Assembly (NCBI GenBank): GCA_900320225.1
Contig: ONRL01000045.1
Location: 1-50,295 of the forward strand
From: an uncultured Lentisphaerota bacterium
Lineage (GTDB): Bacteria > Verrucomicrobiota > Kiritimatiellia > RFP12 > UBA1067
Direction: 5' to 3'
Length of the DNA stretch: 50,295 nt
The notes under the pieces were generated by a model, which worked only from the letters and a program-made list of their open reading frames with translations, had not been told where the DNA came from and did no database searches. Shown here piece after piece: positions 40,696 to 49,378 of the stretch (its first letter is position 1; every line of letters begins with the position of its first letter). The translations under genes were made by a program, and so were the position numbers.

Positions 40696-40727
40696 AACCC
40701 TTTGCGCCCTTTGCGTCCTTTGCGGCT
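40696..40727. repeat. CTTTGCGC-type tandem word, intergenic
   Basis: Three near copies of CCTTTGCG(C/T) between icd and tyrA. On the minus strand it supplies the AAAGGG upstream of the tyrA ATG. Confidence 0.65.
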
Positions 40728-40742
40728 AAGAAGCCTCACACC

Positions 40743-41980
40743 TCACATCGCCGCGGCGAGGGCGTTGCCGAAGGCGGAGCAGGAGATTTCCGTCGCGCCC
40801 TCCATCTGGCGCGCAAAGTCGTAGGTCACGGTCTTCGCGGCGATCACCTTGTCCATCGCGGCGATGATCTTGTCGGCGGCCTCGGTCCAGCCCATGTAGC
40901 GCAGCATCATCTCGCCGGAGAGGATGAGCGAGCCGGGGTTCACCTTGTCGAGGTTCGCGTACTTCGGCGCGGTGCCGTGCGTGGCCTCGAAGACGGCGAC
41001 GCCCGTCTGGTAGTTGATGTTCGCGCCGGGCGCGATGCCGATGCCGCCGACCGTCGCGGCGAGCGCGTCCGAAACGTAGTCGCCGTTGAGGTTGAGCGTG
41101 GCGATCACGTCATACTCCGCGGGGCGCGTGAGGATCTGCTGGAGGAACGCATCGCAGATGCAGTCCTTCACCGTGATCGTGCGGCCCGTCTTCGGGTTCT
41201 TGAACTCGCACCACGGGCCCTTGTCGATCAGCGTCGCGCCGTAGTCGCGCTTCGCGAGGGCGTAGCCCCAGTCGCGGAACGCGCCCTCGGTGAACTTCTG
41301 GATGTTGCCCTTGTGGACGAGCGTCACGGACTTCCGGTCGTTCGCGATCGCGTAGTCGAGCGCGGCCTTCACGAGGCGCTCGGTGCCCTCGCGCGAGACG
41401 GGCTTGATGCCGATCGAGGCGGTCTCGGGGAAGCGGATCTTCTTCACGCCCATCTCCTCGAGCAGGAACTTCTTCACCTTCTCCACCTCGGGCGTGCCGT
41501 CCATCCACTCGATGCCGGCGTAGATGTCCTCGGTGTTCTCGCGGAAGATCACCATGTCGGTGAGCTCGGGGCGCTTCACCGGCGAGGGCACGCCCTTGAA
41601 CCAGCGCACAGGCACACGTAGAGGTCGAGCTGCTGGCGCATCGCCACGTTGATGGAGCGGATGCCGCCGCCGACGGGCGTGGTGAGCGGTCCCTTGATCG
41701 AGACGAGGTACTCGCGGCAGGCGTCGAGCGTTTCCTGCGGGAGCCACGTGTTCGGGCCGAACACCGCGTTCGCCTTCTCGCCGGCGTACACTTCCTTCCA
41801 TTCAATCTTGCGCGCGTCGCCGTAGGCGGCCTTCACGGCCGCGTTCCACACGACTTGCGCCGCGCGCGTGATGTCGGGTCCCGTGCCGTCGCCCTCGATG
41901 AACGGGATGATGGGGTTGTCGGGCACGACGAGGCGCCCGTCCTGCATGGTGATCTTCTCTGGTTTCATAAGCTGACTCAT
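40743..41980 (-). pseudogene. icd: NADP-dependent isocitrate dehydrogenase, frameshifted by a 7-nt deletion
   Basis: The N-terminal frame (ATG 41980) runs [33 protein letters not shown] and ends wrongly after [12 protein letters not shown]. From about 41610 the other frame continues [54 protein letters not shown] and a proper end (FGNALAAAM). Related enzymes read [19 protein letters not shown] at the join. The DNA has GCCTGTGCG where GCCTGCGCCCTGTGCG is expected, so 7 nt between two CCTG copies appear lost. Icd feeds the TCA cycle and glutamate synthesis, so a true knockout would be costly. An assembly error is a serious alternative. Confidence 0.85.
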
Positions 41981-42038
41981 TGACGATTCATGAACGATTG
42001 CGGATTTGCCATGTGCGCCTCGGCCGTGAATGCCGCGC

Positions 42039-43085
42039 CTACGCCCGAACGAGGAGGTCGTTTCGGTAAAGCGCGCGCACGGCGTCGCAGTCCTGCGTGT
42101 GGCCCGCGCGGTAGCTCACCACCGTGCCGACGAAGCGGTCGGGGCCCGTGAGCGCAAGCGCCGCCAGGAGGTCGAGCGTCGCGCGGTGCCACACCGGCTC
42201 GAGGAACTTCTTCGTGCCGTCGGGCTTCTCGAGCGGGAAACGGGGCTCCCCGTACCAGCGCTTGCGGCCGTGGATGAGGATGTTGTTCTTGTTGTAGCCG
42301 AGATGGCGCGTGTCGGCGAACAGCCAGCCGAACGCCCACGCGAGCTGGTACTGGCGGTGCGTCGCGTTCGTGCGCGCGTAGGCACCGTAGGCGAACGTCT
42401 CGGGCGTCACGTCGAAGACGACGCGCTGGTCGCCGATGATCGTCCGCCAGTTGATCGCCACGTCGAGCCGCAGGCGCCGCGACCCGTCGTCGGGAAGGAA
42501 GAGCAGGAAGTCGCCGCGCGTGCCGGCGAACGCAAGCGGCTCCCTTACGGTGACGTAGGTGGCATCTTCATCCGTCTCCACGATCCCGGCATTCCGCACG
42601 GCGTCGACCATCGAGCGGGAGGATTCGTCGAAGAGGGGCGGGTCGCCGCTGTTCGTCTCAAGCACCACGTTGTCAAGGCCGAGCCCTGCGCGGAGCGCCA
42701 CGATGTGCTCGACCATGCGCAGGTAATTGTGGGGGGAGCCTGAGCGCAGCACGAGGTTGCGCGCGGACGTCCAGAGGTTGGCGATGTCGACGGCCGTGTC
42801 CAGCTGTTCGGGTTGGTCCGTGCGGCGGATCCACCAGCCGGGGCGCGTGGATGGCGCGAACGTGATCGTGCGGCGTTCGCGTCCGCGGAACGTGCCGACG
42901 CCGGCCACGCTCGCCTCGGCGGCGAGCGTGGTGCGTTTCGTCGGCCAGCCGCTCCAGCCCTCCGGCGCGAGGCGCACTTCGTCGACCGGCTGCGCGCCGA
43001 ACCGCGCAAGCGCGGCGTCGAGAGAGGCCTGCGAGCCCCGCACGAGGCGGCAGGCCGGGTAGGCGAAGCGTGCAGGCTCCGGCAT
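42039..43085 (-). CDS. lpxC: LpxC-like UDP-3-O-acyl-N-acetylglucosamine deacetylase
   Basis: 348 codons from ATG 43085. LpxC performs the committed step of lipid A synthesis. The first domain has [21 protein letters not shown], in which E126-H127 match the catalytic E-H of LpxC. The second domain has [20 protein letters not shown], then H300 and D305 in [16 protein letters not shown] and H329 in YRAGHTQD. The normal zinc motif is HxxxD; here the Asp is five residues after the His. The N-terminus is about 50 residues longer than usual. Identification is good, but this is a divergent member. Confidence 0.75.
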   Translation of the reverse strand: MPEPARFAYPACRLVRGSQASLDAALARFGAQPVDEVRLAPEGWSGWPTKRTTLAAEASVAGVGTFRGRERRTITFAPSTRPGWWIRRTDQPEQLDTAVDIANLWTSARNLVLRSGSPHNYLRMVEHIVALRAGLGLDNVVLETNSGDPPLFDESSRSMVDAVRNAGIVETDEDATYVTVREPLAFAGTRGDFLLFLPDDGSRRLRLDVAINWRTIIGDQRVVFDVTPETFAYGAYARTNATHRQYQLAWAFGWLFADTRHLGYNKNNILIHGRKRWYGEPRFPLEKPDGTKKFLEPVWHRATLDLLAALALTGPDRFVGTVVSYRAGHTQDCDAVRALYRNDLLVRA

Positions 43086-43090
43086 CGTCT

Positions 43091-43885
43091 TTACTTCCAC
43101 TTCTTCGGTTCGGTGGGGTTCTCGAGGATTTTCTCGATGGCCTTGGACACCTCGGGCTCGAACTGGGCCGTGCGCATCATGTCGACGACCGTGGTGAGCC
43201 ACACGCCGAATCCTCCCTCCTTGTCGTAGCTCGGCATGCGGAAGAGCAGGCGCGTGCCATCCGGCGAGATGACCACAACGGCCGGGTAATTGCTCGCGTC
43301 ATCAAACTTCGGCTCGTCCTTGCCGTCGCGCTTCGCCCGCGCCACGGCCTTCTCGTCAAGACCGAAGTTCTCGAAGATCTTGCGGTCTGGATCCTTCATC
43401 TGGCGTGTGTTGATCTTCTTGGGATCCTTGCCGTCGCGCTTCGCCTTGAGCTTCAGCAGCACGAGGTTCTTCTTGGCGAAATCGTCCTTGAACTGCTTCA
43501 TGCCCATGAGCTTCTTCTCAATGAACTGCGAAATGGGAAACCCGCGGGGATTGTCCTCGATGAGCAGGAAGGCGACGAGGGGCTGCCCGCACATCTCGGC
43601 GGACTTGAGCGCCTCGGCGGACTTCATGTAGATCGGTTTCTTGAGCTTGCGGGCCTTTGCCATCTCGGCTTCGGTCGGACCCGTCTTCTCTTCGTCCTCC
43701 TTCGCCTCCTTGGCGCCCTTCGCCTCCTTGGCGTCCTTCGTGTCTTTGGCGGCCTCCTTTGCTCCCTTCTCCTCCTTGGCCTCCTTGGCGCCCTTTGCGT
43801 CCGCCGCCCAGGCGGATCCCAAGGGCGTGACGGCGAAAGCTGCTGCAAGAGCCAAACACAGTCCGAATTGCATCTTCATCTTCAT
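43091..43885 (-). CDS. Exported thioredoxin-fold-like protein with KGAKEAKE repeats
   Basis: 264 codons with a signal peptide ending at SAWAA. Residues about 29-65 are Lys/Ala/Glu repeats (KGAKEAKEEKGAKEAAKD), probably a charged coil or linker. The remainder resembles a thioredoxin fold (CGQPLVAFLLIEDNPRGFPI, FGLDEKAVARAKR, NYPAVVVISPDGTRLL), but the CxxC is reduced to a single Cys, so redox activity is doubtful. It begins 4 nt inside the murC stop (ATGA overlap) and ends 5 bp from lpxC. Confidence 0.65.
   Translation of the reverse strand: MKMKMQFGLCLALAAAFAVTPLGSAWAADAKGAKEAKEEKGAKEAAKDTKDAKEAKGAKEAKEDEEKTGPTEAEMAKARKLKKPIYMKSAEALKSAEMCGQPLVAFLLIEDNPRGFPISQFIEKKLMGMKQFKDDFAKKNLVLLKLKAKRDGKDPKKINTRQMKDPDRKIFENFGLDEKAVARAKRDGKDEPKFDDASNYPAVVVISPDGTRLLFRMPSYDKEGGFGVWLTTVVDMMRTAQFEPEVSKAIEKILENPTEPKKWK
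43690..43800 (-). repeat. Direct repeats encoding KGAKEAKE
   Basis: Imperfect tandem units of CTTGGCGTC/CTCCTTGGCG type within the thioredoxin-like gene, in frame. Confidence 0.6.
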
Positions 43886-45186
43886 TTTTCCTTTCCTGCG
43901 AGGCGCCGGGCGAGCACGGGGAGCCCCGGGTCGCGCGCGCCAGCCGTTACGATTACGCCGAATGCGTCGGCGCGCGCGCGGAGGTAGGCCTCCGCTCCTT
44001 TCAAGTCCTGAACGAGCTCCACGGCACCGGACGCGTCCGCGAGGCGCGCCGCGAGGGCGTCGGAGTTGACGCTGCGGTCAGCCGTGCCGCCCGCGTCGTA
44101 CACGGGCAGCAGCACGAGCGCGTCCTGCGGACGCATCACGCTGCGGAACGCCGCGGCGAGCGGCTCCAGCATCTTGCGCAGCGGACCGTAGCCGTGCGGA
44201 CGCCACACCGCCGCCACGCCGCGCGGAAACGCGTCCGCGAGCGTCGTCCACATCGCGTGCAGCTTCTCGGGGTTGTGGGCGTAGTCGTCGTAGACGGCGA
44301 CCTCGTGGTCGCCGCACGAAATCGAACCGACTCTCTGAAGGCGCCGTTCCACCCCGGGGAACGTGGCCAGCGCGGCGGCCGCCTGCACGGGATCCGCGCC
44401 GAGCGCGCAGGCCATGGCGAGCGCGAGCCGCGCGTTCGCGCGGTTGTGCGCACCCGGCATCGGGAACGTGCCAATCGCCGCTTCCACCTCTTGGTCGAAG
44501 CGGCCGGAGTGCCGCTTCCCCGACGAGTCACGTCCGTCAATGACCGGGCCCGGCACGTCGCGGACGAAGGCGTCGAAGACGGCATCCATCTCCTCCTTCG
44601 AGTAATGGTCGGCGGAGGCGTTCGTGATGATCGCGGCATACGGATGGAATGCGGTAAGCGACTTGTCGCTTTCATCCACCTCGGCGACGGCGTAGTCGCC
44701 CGCGCCCTTCCGCACGGAACCCACGCGCGTGCCGTTCTCGTCCCAGCCCGCGATCTGCGCGCCGTTCACGACCGTCGGATCGAAACCGCAAACAGACAGC
44801 ACGTAGCCGAGGATGGCGGTGACGGTGGACTTGCCGCACGTGCCGGCCACGGCGACGAGCTTGCGTGCGGACAACACCTCGGCGAGCGCGGCCGCGCGGT
44901 GCACCACGGGGATGCCGCGCGCGCGCGCCGCCACAAGGTCGGGATTCGCGTCCTCGATGGCCGTGGAGACCACCACGCGCGCCGTGCCGGCGTCCACGCC
45001 CGATCCGTCGTCCGGGGAAAGCCGCACGCCCTCTGCGGCCAGAGCCTCCAGAACGGGCGTGCGCGATCCGTCCGCGCGCAGCGAGCGGTCTGCGCCCGAG
45101 ACGGCATGCCCGGCGTCGAGATAAGCCTGCGCAAGCGCGCTCATCCCGACGCCGCCGATGCCGACCAGATGGATCGTGCCCGCCAT
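43882..45186 (-). CDS. murC: UDP-N-acetylmuramate-L-alanine ligase family
   Basis: 434 codons. Mur ligases add amino acids to the peptidoglycan precursor with ATP. HLVGIGGVGMSALAQ is the N-terminal Rossmann-like motif of MurC. The P-loop is AGTCGKST (114-121), with Cys in place of the more usual His. DESDKSLTAFHPYAAIITN fits the central domain, and VYDDYAHNPEKLHAMW is the C-terminal DDYAHHP-type motif. Mpl (recycling ligase) is a less likely alternative. It overlaps the thioredoxin-like gene by 4 nt and follows the AsmA-like gene by 12 bp. Confidence 0.85.
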   Translation of the reverse strand: MAGTIHLVGIGGVGMSALAQAYLDAGHAVSGADRSLRADGSRTPVLEALAAEGVRLSPDDGSGVDAGTARVVVSTAIEDANPDLVAARARGIPVVHRAAALAEVLSARKLVAVAGTCGKSTVTAILGYVLSVCGFDPTVVNGAQIAGWDENGTRVGSVRKGAGDYAVAEVDESDKSLTAFHPYAAIITNASADHYSKEEMDAVFDAFVRDVPGPVIDGRDSSGKRHSGRFDQEVEAAIGTFPMPGAHNRANARLALAMACALGADPVQAAAALATFPGVERRLQRVGSISCGDHEVAVYDDYAHNPEKLHAMWTTLADAFPRGVAAVWRPHGYGPLRKMLEPLAAAFRSVMRPQDALVLLPVYDAGGTADRSVNSDALAARLADASGAVELVQDLKGAEAYLRARADAFGVIVTAGARDPGLPVLARRLAGKEK

Positions 45187-45198
45187 CGTTCCCGTCGT

Positions 45199-46767
45199 TT
45201 ACTTGGCGAAGGGGTTGGGGACCTTCTTGAGCATGCCCTCAACCGCGCCTTTCGCTCCCTCGCCGAGGTTCTTCGCGCCCTCGCCGATCGCCTTGCCGGC
45301 GTCTTTCGCACTCTCGACGGCCTTGTCGGCCATCCCGGGATCGCCATCCTTCTTCTTCTCGTCCTTCTTCTCGTCGCCGCCGCCGGGCAACATGCCGCCC
45401 AACAGTCCCTTGGCGCTGCTCAGCACGTTGGAGGCGCCGCCGCTGATCGCGTCGGACGCGCCGCCCAACACGTTGGACGCGCTGCCCAGTACGTTGGAGA
45501 CACCGCCGCTCACAAGCTCGCTCGCGTTGCCGAGGAGATTTGTGGCGCCGGCGCCAAGCAGGTCCGCCGCGCCGCTCCCGATCATGCTGGCGAATTCCCC
45601 GAGGCCGCTCATCGCGCCCTTCGCCTTGTCGACCACCTGGTTGGCGACTTCCTTCACCGTCGCGCCGTCCTTCGAAGACTTGCCGATGTCGTTGAAGGTG
45701 GGCAACGGGATGGGCAGCGTCACCTTGCGGTACTGCAACTTCGTGCCGGTGATGTCGAGTTTGTCGATCACCACGCGCGGAATGTCATCCTCCGCGTCCT
45801 TCTTCTTCTCGTCCTTCGCGACGTCCTCCTTCTTCCCGTCCTTCTCCTCGCCGCCCTTGATCGGCTTGAGGATGACGTCGAAGTTGCTTTCGCCCGCGTC
45901 GTTGTAGACGAGGCCGGCGTAGGTGGAGTCGACGATGATGTCGTGGAACACCAGCGGCTTCTTCGACAGGTCGGCCGTCTCCATCCCGACATTGAGCGAC
46001 TTGAGGCTGAAGGCGTTCGGCTCGGGGAACCCGTTGGGGTTCACGAGCTTCACGCCGGCGATCTCGAGCTTCGCGGGCGTGTCCTTTCCGAAGTCCGACA
46101 GCGTGAGCGACGAGAGCTCGAACACGCCGGTGTTGACGACGACCCGCACGTTCTTGATCGTCACCTTGTCAAGCAGAACCTTCGTCTCGCTCGGCTCCTT
46201 CTTCTTTTCTTTCTTCGGTCCGAGTTTCTCGTTGACCGCCGCGATGATGCGGTCGAAGTTGTTCGTGCCCTCCGCGTCAAAGACCCAGCTCGCGAACGGC
46301 GCGTCGATGGTGACGTCGTGCACCCGGATCGTGTTCGACAGCAGCGACAGGGTCTCGAACTCCGCGCTGAGCGAGCCCAGCGTGAACGCGTCCTTCTCGG
46401 CATAACCCTTGGGGTTTTCGAGCTTGACGCCGGCGATGAGCAACTTGCCCGTATAGGGGTTCAGGTTGAGGCGGTCAAGGCTGAATGCCGTACCCGTGTA
46501 GCCCGGCACAAGCGCCTTCGTGAGCGACGTCGCGGCAGGGTTGATCCAGAGCGGCAACGCGAGGAGCGCCAAGACGACGATGGCGAGCAGACAACCCACG
46601 AACTTCAACAACCCCTTGAGAATCCGCCATGGCAACGGCTTCTTCTTCGGCGGTTCGGCCGCGGGCGGTTCGATCGCGGGCGTCTCGGCTGCGGGCGTCT
46701 CGACCGCAGGTGTCTCGGCCGCAGGCGTTTCGGCTGCGGGCTTTTCTGAATCTTGTTTAGTATCCAT
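45199..46767 (-). CDS. AsmA-like envelope protein
   Basis: 522 codons with CAAAGGAGA before the ATG. The first 40 residues are an ETPAA repeat facing the cytosol, followed by a membrane helix at about 50-72 (ILKGLLKFVGCLLAIVVLAL). The periplasmic part has AsmA/DUF748-like beta-repeats (FSLDRLNLNPYTGKLLIAG, and again at residues about 235 and 350, VVIDKLDITGTKLQY). Residues about 385-500 are Gly/Ala/Ser-rich amphipathic repeats (GGVSNVLGSASNVLGGASDA). AsmA-like proteins take part in lipid or outer-membrane homeostasis, which fits lpxC, murC and LolA-like neighbours. Confidence 0.7.
   Translation of the reverse strand: MDTKQDSEKPAAETPAAETPAVETPAAETPAIEPPAAEPPKKKPLPWRILKGLLKFVGCLLAIVVLALLALPLWINPAATSLTKALVPGYTGTAFSLDRLNLNPYTGKLLIAGVKLENPKGYAEKDAFTLGSLSAEFETLSLLSNTIRVHDVTIDAPFASWVFDAEGTNNFDRIIAAVNEKLGPKKEKKKEPSETKVLLDKVTIKNVRVVVNTGVFELSSLTLSDFGKDTPAKLEIAGVKLVNPNGFPEPNAFSLKSLNVGMETADLSKKPLVFHDIIVDSTYAGLVYNDAGESNFDVILKPIKGGEEKDGKKEDVAKDEKKKDAEDDIPRVVIDKLDITGTKLQYRKVTLPIPLPTFNDIGKSSKDGATVKEVANQVVDKAKGAMSGLGEFASMIGSGAADLLGAGATNLLGNASELVSGGVSNVLGSASNVLGGASDAISGGASNVLSSAKGLLGGMLPGGGDEKKDEKKKDGDPGMADKAVESAKDAGKAIGEGAKNLGEGAKGAVEGMLKKVPNPFAK
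46665..46745 (-). repeat. 15-bp minisatellite encoding the ETPAA repeat
   Basis: About five tandem units of 15 bp (GCGGGCGTCTCGGCT-like on the plus strand), in frame in the AsmA-like gene. Confidence 0.7.
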
Positions 46768-46799
46768 TGCTGTCTCCTTTGAGATGTGCGGGTAATATT

Positions 46800-47618
46800 T
46801 TACCCTTCTTTGAGTACTCCGGTCAAGGCGAGAAGTACATCTTCTTCAGAAACCACTCCGACGATTTCACCCGTCTCCTCGTCAAAAACGCTCGCCACGG
46901 GCTGCCGGACGCGGCGCATCAGCGGCAGAATGTCGTCGCCGCGCGTCTGGGAGGCGATGCGCAGCGCGCCCGGCGCGCCGTCCGCCGCGCCCACCGGGTG
47001 CATCAGGTCCGCGGCCGCAAGCGCCTGGAGGTCGAGGACGCGCGCGATGAGCGTTCGCTCGAAGGGCGTGAGGCGGGTCGAGCCGTCCTTGTCGGAGACG
47101 AGCGTCCGCAAACCGGCGCGGGACACGCCCAGGCGCCCGCTCTTCATCGGCCGCACCTTGAACACCACGCGCGTGACCGCCGCAAACACGCCCACCAGCG
47201 GCGCGAGGAGGACTTCGAGCAGGCGGTAGGCACGCATGGCCGAAAGCGACCGGCGGAGCGGACGCGTCGCGAAGAGGAGTTTCGGCAAGTACTCCCCGAC
47301 GAAGAGCATCAGCGCGGCGACGAACAGCGTCCACCCCGTCTGGAGCAGGGGCGAGGAGGAGAACAGCCGCAGGGCCAGTACCGCCGACACCGTCGACACC
47401 GTCACCGCCGCGAGGTTGTTCCCGACGAGCAGCGTCGTCACCACGCGCGACATGTCCCCCAGCGCCTTCGCGAGCCGCCGCGCCCGCGTCGAACCCTGGC
47501 GCACGAGCGACAGCAGGCGCACGCGCGAGACGGAGAGGAATCCCGTCTCGACTCCGGCGCAGAAACCGGCCGCGCAGACGGACGCCAACAACAGGAACAT
47601 CAGGAGAATGTCTTTCAC
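46800..47618 (-). CDS. CNNM/HlyC-type DUF21-CBS protein (short)
   Basis: 272 codons with three to four hydrophobic segments at residues 1-150 (DUF21: GVETGFLSVSRVRLLSLV, VGNNLAAVTVSTVSAVLAL, FVGEYLPKLLFA). The tail carries one clear CBS-like motif (EETGEIVGVVSEEDVLLALT). Members include magnesium/cobalt efflux proteins of the CorC/CNNM group. It is shorter than its neighbour and lacks the terminal CorC_HlyC domain. Its start overlaps the stop of the neighbour by 4 nt, so the two likely form a complex or a coupled pair. Confidence 0.8.
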   Translation of the reverse strand: MKDILLMFLLLASVCAAGFCAGVETGFLSVSRVRLLSLVRQGSTRARRLAKALGDMSRVVTTLLVGNNLAAVTVSTVSAVLALRLFSSSPLLQTGWTLFVAALMLFVGEYLPKLLFATRPLRRSLSAMRAYRLLEVLLAPLVGVFAAVTRVVFKVRPMKSGRLGVSRAGLRTLVSDKDGSTRLTPFERTLIARVLDLQALAAADLMHPVGAADGAPGALRIASQTRGDDILPLMRRVRQPVASVFDEETGEIVGVVSEEDVLLALTGVLKEG

Positions 47619-48592
47619 CGGCCGTCCTCCTCGTCGTCGTCCACGACCGGCTTCACAATCAGCTCGAGGATGTCGCCGCGCGTGATCACGCCCGCCGTGC
47701 CGCCCCAGCGGTCCGTGACGAGCGCGATCTTCCGTCCCGTTTTCATGAAAGTGACGAGCAGGTCGTCCAGTCCCTCGTGTTCCGGGACGCGCAACGGGCG
47801 CTCCGTCGCGTCGGACACGCGACGGGCGGGATCGGACAGCAGCCGCTCCGTGTCGAGAAAGCCCTCCACGTGGTCCATGTCGCCGCGGTAGACCGGAAGG
47901 TACGGGTATTCGGACGCCTCGGCGCGCGCGATCTTCTCCGCGTCCGGCAACGTGGCCTCCACGCCCACGAGGCGGACGCGCGGCGTCATTTCGTTGAGCG
48001 CGTAGAGATCCGGTAACCGCATCACGCCCTCCACCATCGACGCCTCCTCTCGGTCAAGCTCGCCCGAGGCGGCGGCGGACTCCACGACCGTGCGCATCTC
48101 GTCGTCCGAGAGCGCGCGGCGCTCGCGCGTGAGCAGGTTCCCGAACACGCGCGAACCCGCCACCATCAGGCGCGAGAACGGCGCCAGCAGCACGAGGCAC
48201 GCCTTCAGCGCGCGTGCGCAGGCGGGCGCCAGCCGTTCCGCATGGCGCAACGCGAACTGCTTGGGCACGATCTCGCCGAACATGAGCAGCAGCAGGGTGA
48301 ACAGCGGCACGGACAGAACTTCCGCGTATCGGGGCACCGTCCGCTCCAGCAACAGGTAGCCGAGGCCGGCAATGGCGAAGTTGACGAGCGTGTTGCCGGC
48401 GAGAATCGTGGAGAGCACCCGCGACGGCTCCTCCAACCACGCGGCAATCCGCGCGCCCACCGCCGGACGGTGGTCCTTCAACCGCCGCACCTGCAACGGC
48501 GTGAGCGAAAAGAGCACCGTCTCCGAAGCCGAGAAGAAGGCCGAGAGCAGGAAAAGGACGATCAGCGCGGAAATGGACAACAGGATGAACAA
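47615..48592 (-). CDS. CNNM/HlyC-type DUF21-CBS protein
   Basis: 325 codons. The DUF21 membrane part (FFSASETVLFSLTPLQVRRL, ILAGNTLVNFAIAGLGYLLL, MFGEIVPKQFALRHAERLAP) precedes a CBS pair (LPVYRGDMDHVEGFLDTERL and VTDRWGGTAGVITRGDILEL). The E-P-K motif of GEIVPK is typical. The protein likely moves divalent metal ions across the inner membrane with control by the CBS domains. It lies upstream of the shorter paralogue with a 4-nt overlap, and 12 bp after the LolA-like gene. Confidence 0.83.
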   Translation of the reverse strand: MFILLSISALIVLFLLSAFFSASETVLFSLTPLQVRRLKDHRPAVGARIAAWLEEPSRVLSTILAGNTLVNFAIAGLGYLLLERTVPRYAEVLSVPLFTLLLLMFGEIVPKQFALRHAERLAPACARALKACLVLLAPFSRLMVAGSRVFGNLLTRERRALSDDEMRTVVESAAASGELDREEASMVEGVMRLPDLYALNEMTPRVRLVGVEATLPDAEKIARAEASEYPYLPVYRGDMDHVEGFLDTERLLSDPARRVSDATERPLRVPEHEGLDDLLVTFMKTGRKIALVTDRWGGTAGVITRGDILELIVKPVVDDDEEDGR

Positions 48593-48604
48593 CGCCCCGG
48601 CCCG

Positions 48605-49378
48605 TCACAGTTCCTTGAGATCTTCCACGGTAATCTTCGTCCGGTGGCGCGATCCGAGCGTCTCGACTTCGAGCACGCTCACCATCCACCGATTGTCAAA
48701 CTTCTTCACGCGCGTGCCCCAGAGGCGCCGCAACGGCTTCAGCCCAGCGCCCAGCTGTTCCGCCTGCATGAGGCATCCCGTCTTCTTGTCCGCCCACAGG
48801 CGCACGGCCTCAAGCCCCTCGATCTTCTCCGGCGGGCGCACGAGGATCACCATGCAGGTCTGCCCGTGCACCGTCTCCCCCTCGCGCTCCACCTCGTAGG
48901 CGGCGTCCGTCCACCAGAGGAAGTCGAAGGTGAGGTCCAGCCACGTCACGTCGGTGTCCATCACGCGATCAAGCGGCGACCCGACCGTCTGGGTCGTTCC
49001 GCCGGACATGAGCTGGATCGTCGGCCGCGCCGCGCCGCGGCGCGCGATCGTCACGGACGCGAGTTCGTTCGTCTCATGCCGCGCGAACAGGCGAACCGAC
49101 AGGAGCGTCGCCTCTTGGCTCCTCCGCATGACGAGACGGTAGTCGCACTCCTTCTGGACAATGCCCTTGCGGTTGCGCAGGATCAACGCGCCCGTCAGCT
49201 CGATCGGGCGCCTCGGCAACATCTCGCGGCAGGCCGCCAACACGTCCGCCGCAGACGCCTCCAGCGTCAGCTTCGGCGGCGCCTTCGCCGCACGCGCCAC
49301 CTCATCCACCACGGTTGAGTCCTGAGCGGCGGCCACCGTCACGGCCACCGCACACACATACGCCAGCAGAATCCTCAT
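48605..49378 (-). CDS. LolA-like outer-membrane lipoprotein-sorting protein
   Basis: 257 codons with a signal peptide (MRILLAYVCAVAVTVAAAQ). The body matches the LolA-like outer-membrane lipoprotein-sorting group: ELTGALILRNRKGIVQKECD, DTDVTWLDLTFDFLWW, VRLWADKKTGCLMQAEQLG. These proteins form a half-barrel that binds lipid or lipoprotein in the periplasm. It overlaps the TPR gene by 4 nt (ATGA). Confidence 0.75.
   Translation of the reverse strand: MRILLAYVCAVAVTVAAAQDSTVVDEVARAAKAPPKLTLEASAADVLAACREMLPRRPIELTGALILRNRKGIVQKECDYRLVMRRSQEATLLSVRLFARHETNELASVTIARRGAARPTIQLMSGGTTQTVGSPLDRVMDTDVTWLDLTFDFLWWTDAAYEVEREGETVHGQTCMVILVRPPEKIEGLEAVRLWADKKTGCLMQAEQLGAGLKPLRRLWGTRVKKFDNRWMVSVLEVETLGSRHRTKITVEDLKEL

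Noticed and set aside
40696-40727. Possible CRISPR-like repeat array
   Set aside because: Units are 8-9 bp tandem words without spacers.
46665-46745. Microelement cluster in the AsmA-like gene
   Set aside because: A plain 15-bp in-frame minisatellite without hairpin structure.
44194-46749. 851-codon open frame on the plus strand opposite murC and the AsmA-like gene
   Set aside because: It crosses two recognised genes and shows only Arg/His-rich antisense composition.
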